A stretch of 21,665 nucleotides of DNA, taken from positions 1-21,665 of the forward strand of contig CAQBGY010000025.1 in NCBI GenBank assembly GCA_948759685.1, given 5' to 3'. This stretch comes from an uncultured Eubacterium sp. (GTDB lineage Bacteria; Bacillota_A; Clostridia; Lachnospirales; Lachnospiraceae). A model generated the notes under the pieces. It saw only the letters and a program-made list of their open reading frames with translations, searched no databases and was not told the origin of the DNA. Within the stretch, counting starts at the first letter, position 1. Each line of letters begins with the position of its first letter. Made by a program: the position numbers and the translations under genes. Of the stretch, positions 15,121-21,665 are shown one piece after another.

Positions 15121-15149
15121 ATTATACCTTATTTTTCTATGTTTAAAAA
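15121..15149 (-). promoter_or_regulatory. probable promoter of the cinA/pncC gene
   Basis: A perfect TATAAT on the minus strand (15126-15121) lies about 30 bp before the start codon. The -35 position 17 bp upstream reads only TTTTTA (15149-15144), so the promoter is moderately supported. It lies in the 105-bp divergent gap shared with the CorA-type gene. Confidence 0.45.
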
Positions 15150-15173
15150 CCTAATTTTCATCCATTCTATCAA

Positions 15174-15179
15174 TATAAT
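15174..15179 (+). promoter_or_regulatory. possible -10 element of the CorA-type gene
   Basis: A perfect TATAAT lies on the plus strand. It is only about 17 bp before the start codon and partly adjoins the ribosome binding site, and I see no good -35 box, so a functional promoter here would give a very short leader. This is low-confidence. Confidence 0.25.
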
Positions 15180-15195
15180 TAATAGGAGAAGTACC

Positions 15196-16095
15196 ATGTT
15201 TTTTGCAATTGATGATTTAGAAAATGCCCTTGATACAAAACCAGATGAAGATTTCGTGGCAATTATTCCTGCCAATAAGGCAAATCATTATGATATTATC
15301 AATTACTATATTCCAAAAATTCCTCTGCTTTTTATGGACTTTCATTTTTCTAAAATAGAAAGCTTCCAGGGCTTTATCTATGGATTTATAAACATTCCTG
15401 AAATACTCGTAGCGGAACGTTCTATTATTTGTTTTATTTACACAGAGGAATATGTAATATTTATAGATCGTGATGAATTTGTAGCACATTTCTTTGAAAA
15501 AATGCTTGAAGTTCATTTGGATCATATTACATCCAGCGGCACAGCACTATATTATCTCCTTGATTTTATTATGTCCAAAGATTTAGAAAAAATTAACAGT
15601 TTGCAACAAAATTTAATTCAACTGGAATTAAATGTATTAAATGAAAAGAAAATGGACCAGATTCGGGAAATCACCAGTTACCGCAGCCGTACTCTCAAGT
15701 TACATCACTACTATGTTCAAATTGAAGGAATTTGTGGAGATTTAATAGATGACACACAGAATCTTCTGGATAAAGAAACAAAACAATTATTTAATATACT
15801 TATTCGTAAAATTACTCTTTATGGTCATGAATCTGAACAGATATGGGAATATACATCGCAGATACGTGATATATATCAACAACAGCTTGATGTCCACCAG
15901 AATATTATTATGAAATTCCTGACAATTGTAACTACTTTATTTATGCCTCTGACCCTGATTGCCGGCTGGTATGGTATGAACTTTGAACATATGCCTGAGC
16001 TTGATTGGAAATACGGATACCCTCTTATTTTTGTTCTAAGCTGCCTGTTAGTTATCGTTATGTGTATTGTATTCAAACGCAAAAAATGGTTTTAA
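15196..16095 (+). CDS. CorA family divalent cation transporter
   Basis: The protein is 299 residues from the ATG at 15196, chosen over an upstream ATG at 15139 because AGGAG lies 7 bases before it and the upstream extension has no ribosome binding site. A long N-terminal cytoplasmic part (about 1-235) is rich in acidic residues and long helices. Two C-terminal membrane helices follow, with the CorA signature YGMNFEHMPEL between them (GMN at 260-262). The tail is basic (FKRKKWF). CorA proteins form pentameric Mg2+ (also Co2+ or Ni2+) channels. Substrate preference cannot be read from sequence alone, though the intact GMN and the MPEL loop favour Mg2+. Its stop codon lies within the shared terminator hairpin. 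Confidence 0.92.
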   Translation: MFFAIDDLENALDTKPDEDFVAIIPANKANHYDIINYYIPKIPLLFMDFHFSKIESFQGFIYGFINIPEILVAERSIICFIYTEEYVIFIDRDEFVAHFFEKMLEVHLDHITSSGTALYYLLDFIMSKDLEKINSLQQNLIQLELNVLNEKKMDQIREITSYRSRTLKLHHYYVQIEGICGDLIDDTQNLLDKETKQLFNILIRKITLYGHESEQIWEYTSQIRDIYQQQLDVHQNIIMKFLTIVTTLFMPLTLIAGWYGMNFEHMPELDWKYGYPLIFVLSCLLVIVMCIVFKRKKWF

Positions 16096-16127
16096 CTGCT
16101 ACAAAACTGTAACATTAAAACCATTTT
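16083..16127. terminator. bidirectional terminator between the CorA-type gene and psd
   Basis: AAAATGGTTTTAA pairs perfectly with TTAAAACCATTTT (13-bp arms, 19-nt loop). The two arms are flanked by T-runs on both strands (best on the minus strand, six Ts). It serves two convergent genes, and the first arm includes the TAA stop of the CorA-type gene. Confidence 0.85.
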
Positions 16128-16130
16128 ATA

Positions 16131-16964
16131 TTATTCCACCTTTACTCCGATTTTGCTTCCGTAAAGAACCCGTGTCTCGATATCATTTTTTGTATTTTCA
16201 AAATATTCTTCAGGAATCTCTGCCTTATCTTTTTCCAAAAGTACTACAACTGTAGAACCTCCATACAGAAACATTCCTTTTTCCGTTCCACGTTCAACCA
16301 TTCCGAATCTCTGATGATTTCTTATTTTTCCAACCATCAAAGCCCCTACTTCTATCTGTGCAACAGTTCCAAAATTCTCTGTCTTTATAATTGTATATTC
16401 CCTGCTGTTTTGTACAAATACCGGATACCTGTTTACTGCAATAGGCCTTACTGTATGAAGCCGTCCTTTAACCGGCTTATTCTCTAATATCCAGCCGTTG
16501 TCAATATTTCCATACCTATGGTAATCGTCTACACACAACCGAAATACAAGACATATTCCTCCTGTATAATCCGGTGCATACTCGCTGTCGGGAATCATAT
16601 CTTTTACCTGATACATACTGCGTTTTATATGGAATACAGAATTTTCATCAATACGATACGCCGAAAGTCTTGCATCACAGGGAGAAATTAATGCATCTTT
16701 CTCCATACAAACCGGTCTTTTCTCTGCCAATATCTTTCTTGTAAAAAAATCGTTAAAACAATGATACTGCGGTTTTTCATATTCTCTCATATCAATTCCA
16801 TTTTTCCTGATAAATGCACTGATGTGAAGTCCGGAAATTGGTGCATCCATATAATTCCCAATCCATCTGGAGAGAACCGGAAGCGTTATTATCTTTAAAA
16901 TCATTCGTCCCGGTATTGTACGATATAAAAATTTTAATGCTTTTGATTCTTTTTTATTTTTCAT
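16131..16964 (-). CDS. psd: phosphatidylserine decarboxylase proenzyme
   Basis: This pyruvoyl-dependent membrane-associated enzyme makes phosphatidylethanolamine from phosphatidylserine. The 277-residue proenzyme has ISPCDARL with catalytic Asp97, FRLCVDDYHRYGN with His149, and the self-cleavage motif GGST at 235-238, where cleavage between Gly236 and Ser237 would release the alpha chain and form the pyruvoyl group from Ser237. The last Gly-Ser-Thr is invariant in the family; the first residue varies (Leu in E. coli). FNDFFTRK near residue 70 is another family motif. It is the last gene of the lipid operon, 2 bp after the pssA stop, with a weak ribosome binding site (GAG overlapping the pssA stop region), which suggests translational coupling. 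Confidence 0.95.
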   Translation of the reverse strand: MKNKKESKALKFLYRTIPGRMILKIITLPVLSRWIGNYMDAPISGLHISAFIRKNGIDMREYEKPQYHCFNDFFTRKILAEKRPVCMEKDALISPCDARLSAYRIDENSVFHIKRSMYQVKDMIPDSEYAPDYTGGICLVFRLCVDDYHRYGNIDNGWILENKPVKGRLHTVRPIAVNRYPVFVQNSREYTIIKTENFGTVAQIEVGALMVGKIRNHQRFGMVERGTEKGMFLYGGSTVVVLLEKDKAEIPEEYFENTKNDIETRVLYGSKIGVKVE

Positions 16965-16966
16965 AT

Positions 16967-17668
16967 TTATCTCACAAAAATCTTCAGTAAAACTACTGCG
17001 AAAAACTCTATGGCACCAATAAATACCATAAAATAAATCATCAATGTTCCAGGTTTCTTTAACTTAAATTTCATCACAAATAAAATTGCTACAATAATCA
17101 ATATAATATAGTATAAGAAACCTATATCAAAATTACATAGTAACAATGTATAACGAAGCAGCATAAATGTCGGAAATATTAATGCAGTAGTAGTTACCGG
17201 AAGGCCAAAATAATGCTTCTTATCTCCAAGTCCTTCTCCCTGTGTTTCTTCCACAGTAATATTAAAATATGCCAGTCTTACTAATGCTGCCAAAACAAAT
17301 ACTGCACTAATTAATATGAGTACTGCTACCGGTATTGAAAATAAAACAGTATTTGGAGTCACTGACATTGTTTCATCAAACATTGTTCTTTTATACATTG
17401 CCATTCCGACACATACAGGTAACACTCCAAAAGCAACTAAATCTGACAACGAATCAATCTGTACTCCGAAATCTTTCTCTTTTTTTGTTCTATTTTTCTT
17501 TGATCTGGCGACTCTTCCGTCAAAGGTGTCGCACAATCCACATAATAGTAGAAACATTACTCCTATATAAGGATGTCCATGTCCGTCAAGAGATACAAGT
17601 ATACCTGTTACCGCAGACAACAATGAACAATAAGTAAGTACTACTGTATAATCCCAAATCCCTAACAT
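16967..17668 (-). CDS. pssA: CDP-diacylglycerol--serine O-phosphatidyltransferase
   Basis: PssA makes phosphatidylserine from CDP-diacylglycerol and serine. The product is 233 residues from the ATG at 17668. That ATG overlaps the stop of the upstream gene in ATGTTAG. The in-frame ATGs further upstream lie well inside that gene. The CDP-alcohol phosphotransferase motif is present: CDTFDGRVAR (Asp47, Asp50, Gly51, Ala54, Arg55), then G68-x3-D72-x3-D76. The spacer between AR and G is 12 residues, Lys-rich, instead of the usual 8. About six to seven membrane helices follow. The next gene, psd, uses its product. The start has no strong Shine-Dalgarno sequence, consistent with translational coupling. 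Confidence 0.92.
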   Translation of the reverse strand: MLGIWDYTVVLTYCSLLSAVTGILVSLDGHGHPYIGVMFLLLCGLCDTFDGRVARSKKNRTKKEKDFGVQIDSLSDLVAFGVLPVCVGMAMYKRTMFDETMSVTPNTVLFSIPVAVLILISAVFVLAALVRLAYFNITVEETQGEGLGDKKHYFGLPVTTTALIFPTFMLLRYTLLLCNFDIGFLYYIILIIVAILFVMKFKLKKPGTLMIYFMVFIGAIEFFAVVLLKIFVR

Positions 17669-18702
17669 CTTTTCTTTCGTCTCATTCCTTTCAATCCCTT
17701 CAACAGATATGCTGCCAAAGTAATTAATCCGCATACTATTATGCAACAGTAGAAAGAAATCCCTCTACTTAAAAGTTCTATACTTACACTGTCACCAACC
17801 AGATGTCCAAATCCATCAATAAACAGATAATCTGCTGCTCCTACTGCTCCGGGTATTGGAACACTGTTTGATCCCAACACAACAAATCCCTGAGCAACAA
17901 AAGCATCAAATATTTTTGTCCCGCCAATGCCGATAAAAACGCATACTGAAACCATAATTAATGATACTCTCTGCAATAAATTAAATATAAAGGCACCAAA
18001 AATATATTTTTTATGACTGCCAATTGCCTTCGCACATTCTTTATACTGCTTTTCAACTACTTTGAGTTTCTGCTGTTTTGCCTCAACATTTTTTATGATA
18101 TGCATTTTCTTAAAAAGATTTAAGAAAAAATTGGCACACCGTGTGATAATTTTTTCTTTATAAACCAGTAACAAAAACAATGATAATAAAACAAACTGTA
18201 CACACACACCAATCACAATCATTACTTTAGAAACGATGCTGAATTGTGCTATCATCATTGGTCTTGTCACAAAACAAATCACACCTATTACAATAATAGA
18301 AACAGTATATAAAGTCAAGTTTACTAACAAGATCATCGTCGTTACTGCTCCGGGTATTTTATCTTTCATCATAAAATATGCAGAAGCCGGCTGTCCTCCT
18401 GTTGCAGAAGGTGTTATTGCCGAAAAATATATATCAGAAGAAGAATAAGTAATACATTTTCCTAATGACTTTTTGTACCCAAAAGCACTACAAAGAACTT
18501 TCAATGCCAATGCTTCAAACACGAAAAATCCTGCCATGCAGCCAAACGCCGCAATAATCCATCCAAAGGATGCTGATTTCACATATGTTATGAAGCCCTG
18601 CAATGTAAAAGATTCGTTACTTCCGATAATTGCATAAATTGTCAAACCTATCAGTACAAGCAGTACGAAAGACCACAGTACTTTATTCTTTCCATCTTTC
18701 AT
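17662..18702 (-). CDS. YbhN/UPF0104-like multispan membrane protein (LPG synthase TM-domain family)
   Basis: The 346-residue integral membrane protein has about eight helices and family motifs of the lysylphosphatidylglycerol synthase transmembrane region: FEALALKVLCSAFGYK, TPSATGGQPASAYFMMKD (about 97-114) and SNSVPIPGAVGAADYLFI (about 277-294). In MprF the equivalent region moves charged lipids across the membrane. Stand-alone members lack the aminoacyl-transfer domain, as this one does. A lipid translocation role beside PssA and Psd is a fair inference. The C-terminal tail is strongly basic (KGLKGMRRKKRC). AAGGA lies 6 bases before the ATG, which is 8 bp after the upstream stop. Its stop overlaps the pssA start. 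Confidence 0.85.
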   Translation of the reverse strand: MKDGKNKVLWSFVLLVLIGLTIYAIIGSNESFTLQGFITYVKSASFGWIIAAFGCMAGFFVFEALALKVLCSAFGYKKSLGKCITYSSSDIYFSAITPSATGGQPASAYFMMKDKIPGAVTTMILLVNLTLYTVSIIVIGVICFVTRPMMIAQFSIVSKVMIVIGVCVQFVLLSLFLLLVYKEKIITRCANFFLNLFKKMHIIKNVEAKQQKLKVVEKQYKECAKAIGSHKKYIFGAFIFNLLQRVSLIMVSVCVFIGIGGTKIFDAFVAQGFVVLGSNSVPIPGAVGAADYLFIDGFGHLVGDSVSIELLSRGISFYCCIIVCGLITLAAYLLKGLKGMRRKKRC

Positions 18703-18710
18703 ATGTTTCC

Positions 18711-19382
18711 TTATTTTTTCGTTAATATTCCGCTAAGTTTCTTTTCTATTATAAAATATATTCTTCCTAAATCAAACTTCTTCGCAGCAAACAGCCCTGT
18801 CTCTACCACAATAATCGCTGTCAGAACATCCAGAAATACATGCTGTTTCACCATCAACGTAGATGCAAATACAAGTATTGCTGATATAAACATAATGACC
18901 CGGTATCCTGTTCCCACTTTCTTACACTTCATTGCACCACGGAAACAAATCCAGTTTTCAAGGCAATGAATCGACGGCAGTAAATTATCCGGACTATCCA
19001 TACGATATATCAGACCGGTCAGCCATTCGAATACACCATCTCCTGTTATCTCTGGTCTTACAATCGTACAAGGTATTACAATAAAAGCAACCATACACAT
19101 TAGTTTCGCTATCTGCTCCGCAACACATACTTCATAGCAGACCTTCCGGCTCTCTCTTCCTATTATGATAAAACCAACAATCCACGAAACATATGCCAGA
19201 ATATAAAAGATAATCATAAATGGAGTGAACGGTATCATATCATCTAACCAGATACTTAAATCGTAATGATACATGCCCATTGTAAATATTCTCGTTCCAA
19301 AATAAGTAATTACGTTTGTAAACAAACATACAATTATTGGAACAAATGCATATAATGGTAAAATTCTGTAAATCTTTTGCAA
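18711..19382 (-). CDS. PAP2 superfamily membrane phosphatase/phosphotransferase (Aur1/PAP2_3-type)
   Basis: The 223-residue membrane protein has about six helices and the PAP2 signature in the Aur1-like form: RPEI near 109-112, NLLPSIHCLEN at 133-143 (second motif, His139) and STLMVKQHVFLDV at 174-186 (third motif, His181 nucleophile and Asp185). The lysine of the classical first motif is not evident, as in PAP2_3 members. Such enzymes remove or exchange phospho-head groups on lipids such as phosphatidate or undecaprenyl-PP; the substrate here is unknown. Translation begins at TTG 19382, with GAGG 8 bases upstream. It is the first gene of the PAP2 - YbhN-like - pssA - psd operon. Confidence 0.85.
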   Translation of the reverse strand: MQKIYRILPLYAFVPIIVCLFTNVITYFGTRIFTMGMYHYDLSIWLDDMIPFTPFMIIFYILAYVSWIVGFIIIGRESRKVCYEVCVAEQIAKLMCMVAFIVIPCTIVRPEITGDGVFEWLTGLIYRMDSPDNLLPSIHCLENWICFRGAMKCKKVGTGYRVIMFISAILVFASTLMVKQHVFLDVLTAIIVVETGLFAAKKFDLGRIYFIIEKKLSGILTKK

Positions 19383-19464
19383 TTTTATCGCCTCTTTTCA
19401 TAAGTTTAGCATCACTTTTCCCTCAAGTAATAAAACTACCATATTTGTCTGTTTCCCGCAACCT

Positions 19465-19470
19465 ATTATA
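19465..19470 (-). promoter_or_regulatory. possible -10 box of the lipid operon
   Basis: A perfect TATAAT on the minus strand lies about 82 bp before the PAP2 start. The -35 position is A-rich and poor. It would fire divergently from the purO promoter, whose -35 box starts 23 bp away. Confidence 0.35.
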
Positions 19471-19493
19471 TTTTATTTTTGTCGTTTTTTTAG

Positions 19494-19522
19494 TTGAAAA
19501 TAATAGAAAAATCAGTTATTCT
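19494..19522 (+). promoter_or_regulatory. promoter of the purO operon
   Basis: TTGAAA (19494-19499), a 17-bp spacer and TATTCT (19517-19522) lie on the plus strand. Transcription would begin just before the ZTP riboswitch aptamer. Confidence 0.55.
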
Positions 19523-19530
19523 TATATTAG

Positions 19531-19637
19531 TTTCCATACAACTGGCGGATTAGTGGAATTTACCACAGGGAGTATGGGAGGAAATTGTACGTCGACCGCC
19601 TGGGCAGCCAACTGGTTACTCAGGCGGTTTCTTTTTT
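19531..19637 (+). ncRNA. ZTP (pfl) riboswitch
   Basis: The segment carries the conserved pieces of the pfl/ZTP aptamer in order. A P1 stem is formed by CCATAC (19534-19539) with GTATGG (19572-19577). Inside it lie the internal loop ACTGGCG and a P2 stem, GTGG (19553-19556) with CCAC (19563-19566), followed by AGGGAG. A linker leads to the hallmark 3' domain ACCGCCTGGGCA (19595-19606). The 3' domain also forms the first arm of a terminator that ends just before the purO ribosome binding site. In this class, ZMP or ZTP binding stabilises the aptamer and prevents termination, so expression rises when AICAR ribotide accumulates, for example under folate shortage. The downstream genes consume exactly that metabolite. 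Confidence 0.93.
19595..19637 (+). terminator. riboswitch-controlled intrinsic terminator
   Basis: ACCGCCTG (19595-19602) pairs with CAGGCGGT (19621-19628), followed by TTCTTTTTTT. A small inner stem, AGCC/GGTT, is possible. The first arm is shared with the 3' domain of the ZTP aptamer, so ligand binding and termination are mutually exclusive. Confidence 0.9.
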
Positions 19638-19651
19638 TAAGGAGGAAAAAA

Positions 19652-20365
19652 ATGAAAATGTTATCTCTTGAAAATGAATTAAAAGAAAATTCATATCCGG
19701 GACGTGGAATTGTTATCGGTAAGTCTCCAAACGGTAAATTTGCTGTTACAGCTTACTTTATCATGGGACGCAGCGAGAACAGCCGTAACCGTGTTTTTGT
19801 TACTGAAGGAGAAGGTATCCGCACAGAAGCTTTTGACCCTTCAAAATTAGTTGACCCTAGTCTGATTATCTATGCACCTGTTCGTGTATTGGATAATAAA
19901 ACTATCGTTACCAACGGAGACCAGACAGATACTGTTTATGATCTTATGGCAGAAGGAAAAACTTTCGAAGAATCTCTCCGCACAAGAGAGTTTGAGCCGG
20001 ATGGTCCAAACTATACACCTCGTATCTCCGGTATCATGGAAATTGCAGACGGTTCATATAATTATGCAATGTCTATCTTAAAAAGCAACAACGGTGACCC
20101 ATCATGCTGCAACAGATATACGTTTACTTATGACAATCCGGTAAATGGTGAAGGTCATTTTATCCACACATATATGCATGACGGAAACCCACTTCCTTCT
20201 TTCGAAGGCGAGCCAAAGCTTGTTCCTGTTATGGATGATATGGAACAGTTCACAGAAATGCTTTGGAACAATTTGAATGAAGATAATAAAGTTTCATTGT
20301 TTGTAAGATACATTAATATTGAAGATGGAACATATGAAACTAAAATTATTAACAAAAATAATTAA
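19652..20365 (+). CDS. purO: IMP cyclohydrolase, PurO type
   Basis: PurO closes the ring of FAICAR to IMP, the last step of purine synthesis. It is unrelated in fold to the N-terminal cyclohydrolase of bifunctional PurH. The 237-residue protein begins with YPGRGIVIGKSPNGKFAVTAYFIMGRS, then SRNRVF and DPSLIIYAP, VLDNKTIVTNGDQTD, EFEPDGPNYTPRISG and RYTFTYDNP, all characteristic of this N-terminal-nucleophile-type fold family. The start is the ATG just after AAGGAGG (7-base spacing); a second ATG two codons on is possible. A much longer in-frame extension to 19337 runs back across the riboswitch and is rejected. The transformylase gene follows after 72 bp, under the same ZTP riboswitch. Confidence 0.92.
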   Translation: MKMLSLENELKENSYPGRGIVIGKSPNGKFAVTAYFIMGRSENSRNRVFVTEGEGIRTEAFDPSKLVDPSLIIYAPVRVLDNKTIVTNGDQTDTVYDLMAEGKTFEESLRTREFEPDGPNYTPRISGIMEIADGSYNYAMSILKSNNGDPSCCNRYTFTYDNPVNGEGHFIHTYMHDGNPLPSFEGEPKLVPVMDDMEQFTEMLWNNLNEDNKVSLFVRYINIEDGTYETKIINKNN

Positions 20366-20437
20366 GTTCTAAAACATTATTATCATATTGTTAAATTTAT
20401 TTATCAAATTAAAACCAAATATAAAGCGAGGTACAAA

Positions 20438-21613
20438 ATGAAAGAATTAGAATTGAAATATGGATGTAATCCAAATCAGAAACCTTCTAGAATTTACATG
20501 GAAGAGGGCGAACTGCCAATCAAGGTTTTAAATGGAAAACCAGGATACATTAACTTCCTTGATGCGTTTAACGGCTGGCAGTTAGTAAAAGAGTTAAAAC
20601 AGGCTACAGGACTTCCTGCTGCTACTTCTTTTAAGCATGTTTCTCCTGCCGGTGCCGCTGTAGGTCTTCCTTTAAGTGAAGTTGAAGCAAAAATTTACTG
20701 GGTGGATGACCTTGGTGAATTATCTCCACTTGCCGCTGCATACGCAAGAGCCAGAGGTGCTGACAGAATGTCATCATATGGCGACTTTATCGCTCTATCC
20801 GATGTATGTGATGTTTCTACTGCTGCATTGATTAAGAGAGAATTTTCAGACGGTATCATTGCACCGGGATATGAACCGGAAGCATTGGAATTATTAAAGG
20901 AAAAGAAACGCGGTGCTTACGCGATTATTGAGATTGACCCTGATTATGTTCCAAAGCAGTTGGAACGAAAAGAAGTTTTCGGTATAACTTTTGAGCAGGG
21001 ACGTAATGAGTTAAACATTGATGATGCATTTTTCAGCAATGTAGTTACAGAAAATAAAGAATTAACAGAACAGGCTAAGATTGATATGGCTATTTCTATG
21101 ATTACTTTAAAATATACACAGTCCAACTCTGTTTGTTTTGTAAAGAATGGACAGGCTATCGGTGTTGGTGCCGGACAGCAGTCACGTATTCACTGTGTAA
21201 GACTTGCAGGACAAAAAGCCGACAACTGGTTACTTCGCCAATGTCCAAAAGTTTTGAACCTTCCGTTCAAGGAAGATATGAAGAGAGCAGACAGAGATAA
21301 TGCTATCGACCTTTATATCGGTGAAGAATACATGGATATTTTAGCTGACGGCGAATGGGAAAGAGTCTTTACAGAAAAGCCTGAAGTATTTACTAAGGAA
21401 GAAAAACAGGCATGGCTGGCGCAGGCTGAGGGAATCACATTAGGCTCTGATGCATTCTTCCCATTTAGTGATAATATTGAAAGAGCTGCAAAGAGTGGTG
21501 TGAAGTATGTTGCACAGCCGGGCGGTTCTATCAGAGATCAGGATGTTATTGACACTTGTAACAAGCATGGAATGGTGATGAGTTTCACAGGACTCAGATT
21601 ATTCCACCACTAA
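20438..21613 (+). CDS. stand-alone AICAR transformylase (PurH C-terminal domain)
   Basis: This enzyme formylates AICAR (ZMP) with 10-formyltetrahydrofolate to FAICAR, the substrate of PurO. The 391-residue protein equals the transformylase domain of bifunctional PurH; the MGS-like cyclohydrolase domain is absent. Motifs: LKYGCNPNQKPSRIY at 6-20, SFKHVSPAGAAVGLPLS at 64-80 with the catalytic Lys66-His67 pair, ARARGADRMSSYGDF, SDGIIAPGYEPEAL, KYTQSNSVCFVKNGQAIGVG, GQQSRIHCVRLAG, SDAFFPFSDNIERA and a final LRLFHH. These resemble human ATIC more than E. coli PurH as I recall them. GAGG lies 7 bases before the ATG. It is second in the operon, and the 72-bp gap after purO holds nothing I can identify. 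Confidence 0.94.
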   Translation: MKELELKYGCNPNQKPSRIYMEEGELPIKVLNGKPGYINFLDAFNGWQLVKELKQATGLPAATSFKHVSPAGAAVGLPLSEVEAKIYWVDDLGELSPLAAAYARARGADRMSSYGDFIALSDVCDVSTAALIKREFSDGIIAPGYEPEALELLKEKKRGAYAIIEIDPDYVPKQLERKEVFGITFEQGRNELNIDDAFFSNVVTENKELTEQAKIDMAISMITLKYTQSNSVCFVKNGQAIGVGAGQQSRIHCVRLAGQKADNWLLRQCPKVLNLPFKEDMKRADRDNAIDLYIGEEYMDILADGEWERVFTEKPEVFTKEEKQAWLAQAEGITLGSDAFFPFSDNIERAAKSGVKYVAQPGGSIRDQDVIDTCNKHGMVMSFTGLRLFHH

Positions 21614-21630
21614 ATTCCGGTTTGTCGAGG
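21612..21630 (+). repeat. 19-bp post-stop repeat, copy 2
   Basis: AAATTCCGGTTTGTCGAGG begins at the last bases of the transformylase stop codon. It matches copy 1 (43-61, opposite strand) at 18 of 19 bases. Both copies begin within a base or two of a stop codon and point the same way relative to transcription. The window ends 35 bp further on without another recognisable feature. Confidence 0.45.
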
Positions 21631-21665
21631 AGTGACTTTCCTGCTGAAGAAATACAGACAGAGAA

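Noticed and set aside
15139..15195. Upstream ATG adding 19 residues to the CorA-type protein
   Set aside because: It has no ribosome binding site, and the extension crosses the promoter region. The ATG at 15196 has AGGAG at good spacing.
19337..19651. Long in-frame upstream extension of the purO reading frame
   Set aside because: It runs through the promoter, ZTP aptamer and terminator. AAGGAGG sits only before the ATG at 19652, where PurO homology begins.
1..21665. Possible mobile element, prophage or CRISPR content
   Set aside because: No transposase, integrase, phage structural or cas-like protein is encoded, and no direct-repeat array is present. Gene order and codon style are uniform housekeeping chromosome.

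Overview
The window is an ordinary-looking chromosomal stretch of a low-GC Firmicute, most likely a gut-type member of the Clostridia (Lachnospiraceae-like). The basis is AT-rich coding with strong GGAGG ribosome binding sites, frequent TTG starts, a nadA-nadB-nadC-niaR operon, a stand-alone PurO plus stand-alone AICAR transformylase, and a clostridial-style pssA/psd pair. I see no phage, transposase, CRISPR, tRNA or rRNA. The taxonomic call is inference from gene content.

Layout, left to right. (1) 62-1180: a lipoprotein of unknown function on the minus strand. (2) 1267-4991, minus strand: de novo NAD synthesis, read nadA > nadB > nadC > niaR. A consensus-like promoter upstream of nadA has a near-palindromic NiaR-type operator over its -35 box, so the operon should be self-limiting through its last gene. 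(3) 5130-7439, minus: a PqqD-like protein, the dipeptidase PepD and a DUF2752 membrane protein. (4) 7527-9488: an OPT-family oligopeptide transporter, whose terminator is physically superimposed on the promoter of the PqqD-like gene. (5) 9637-11479: a zinc-ribbon single-pass membrane protein with an acidic and Thr/Pro/Glu-repeat architecture, followed by a nucleotidyltransferase-fold protein (NTP_transf_5 type). (6) 11745-12248: a CarD-type regulator with its own terminator. (7) 12423-15090, minus: a CinA/PncC amidohydrolase, then metA > degV > a tiny membrane protein. The DegV carries an EF-hand-like loop at its C terminus and MetA has Asp at the acyl-donor specificity position. (8) 15196-16095, plus: a CorA-type divalent cation channel, convergent with the next operon and sharing a bidirectional terminator with it. 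(9) 16131-19382, minus: a membrane lipid operon (PAP2/Aur1-type phosphatase > YbhN-like multispan protein > pssA > psd), which makes phosphatidylserine and phosphatidylethanolamine. (10) 19494-21613, plus: a ZTP (pfl) riboswitch with an intrinsic terminator ahead of purO and the AICAR transformylase gene, the last two steps of IMP synthesis. The riboswitch ligand, ZMP/ZTP, is the substrate pool of the very enzymes it controls.

The most interesting items are: the ZTP riboswitch with its human-ATIC-like transformylase; the mapped NiaR operator; the DegV EF-hand-like tail; Asp111 in MetA; the loose PqqD / nucleotidyltransferase / peptide transporter / dipeptidase neighbourhood; and a 19-bp near-identical sequence found just past the stop codon of both the first and the last gene of the window. 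I did not find anything I could defend as a wholly new system.
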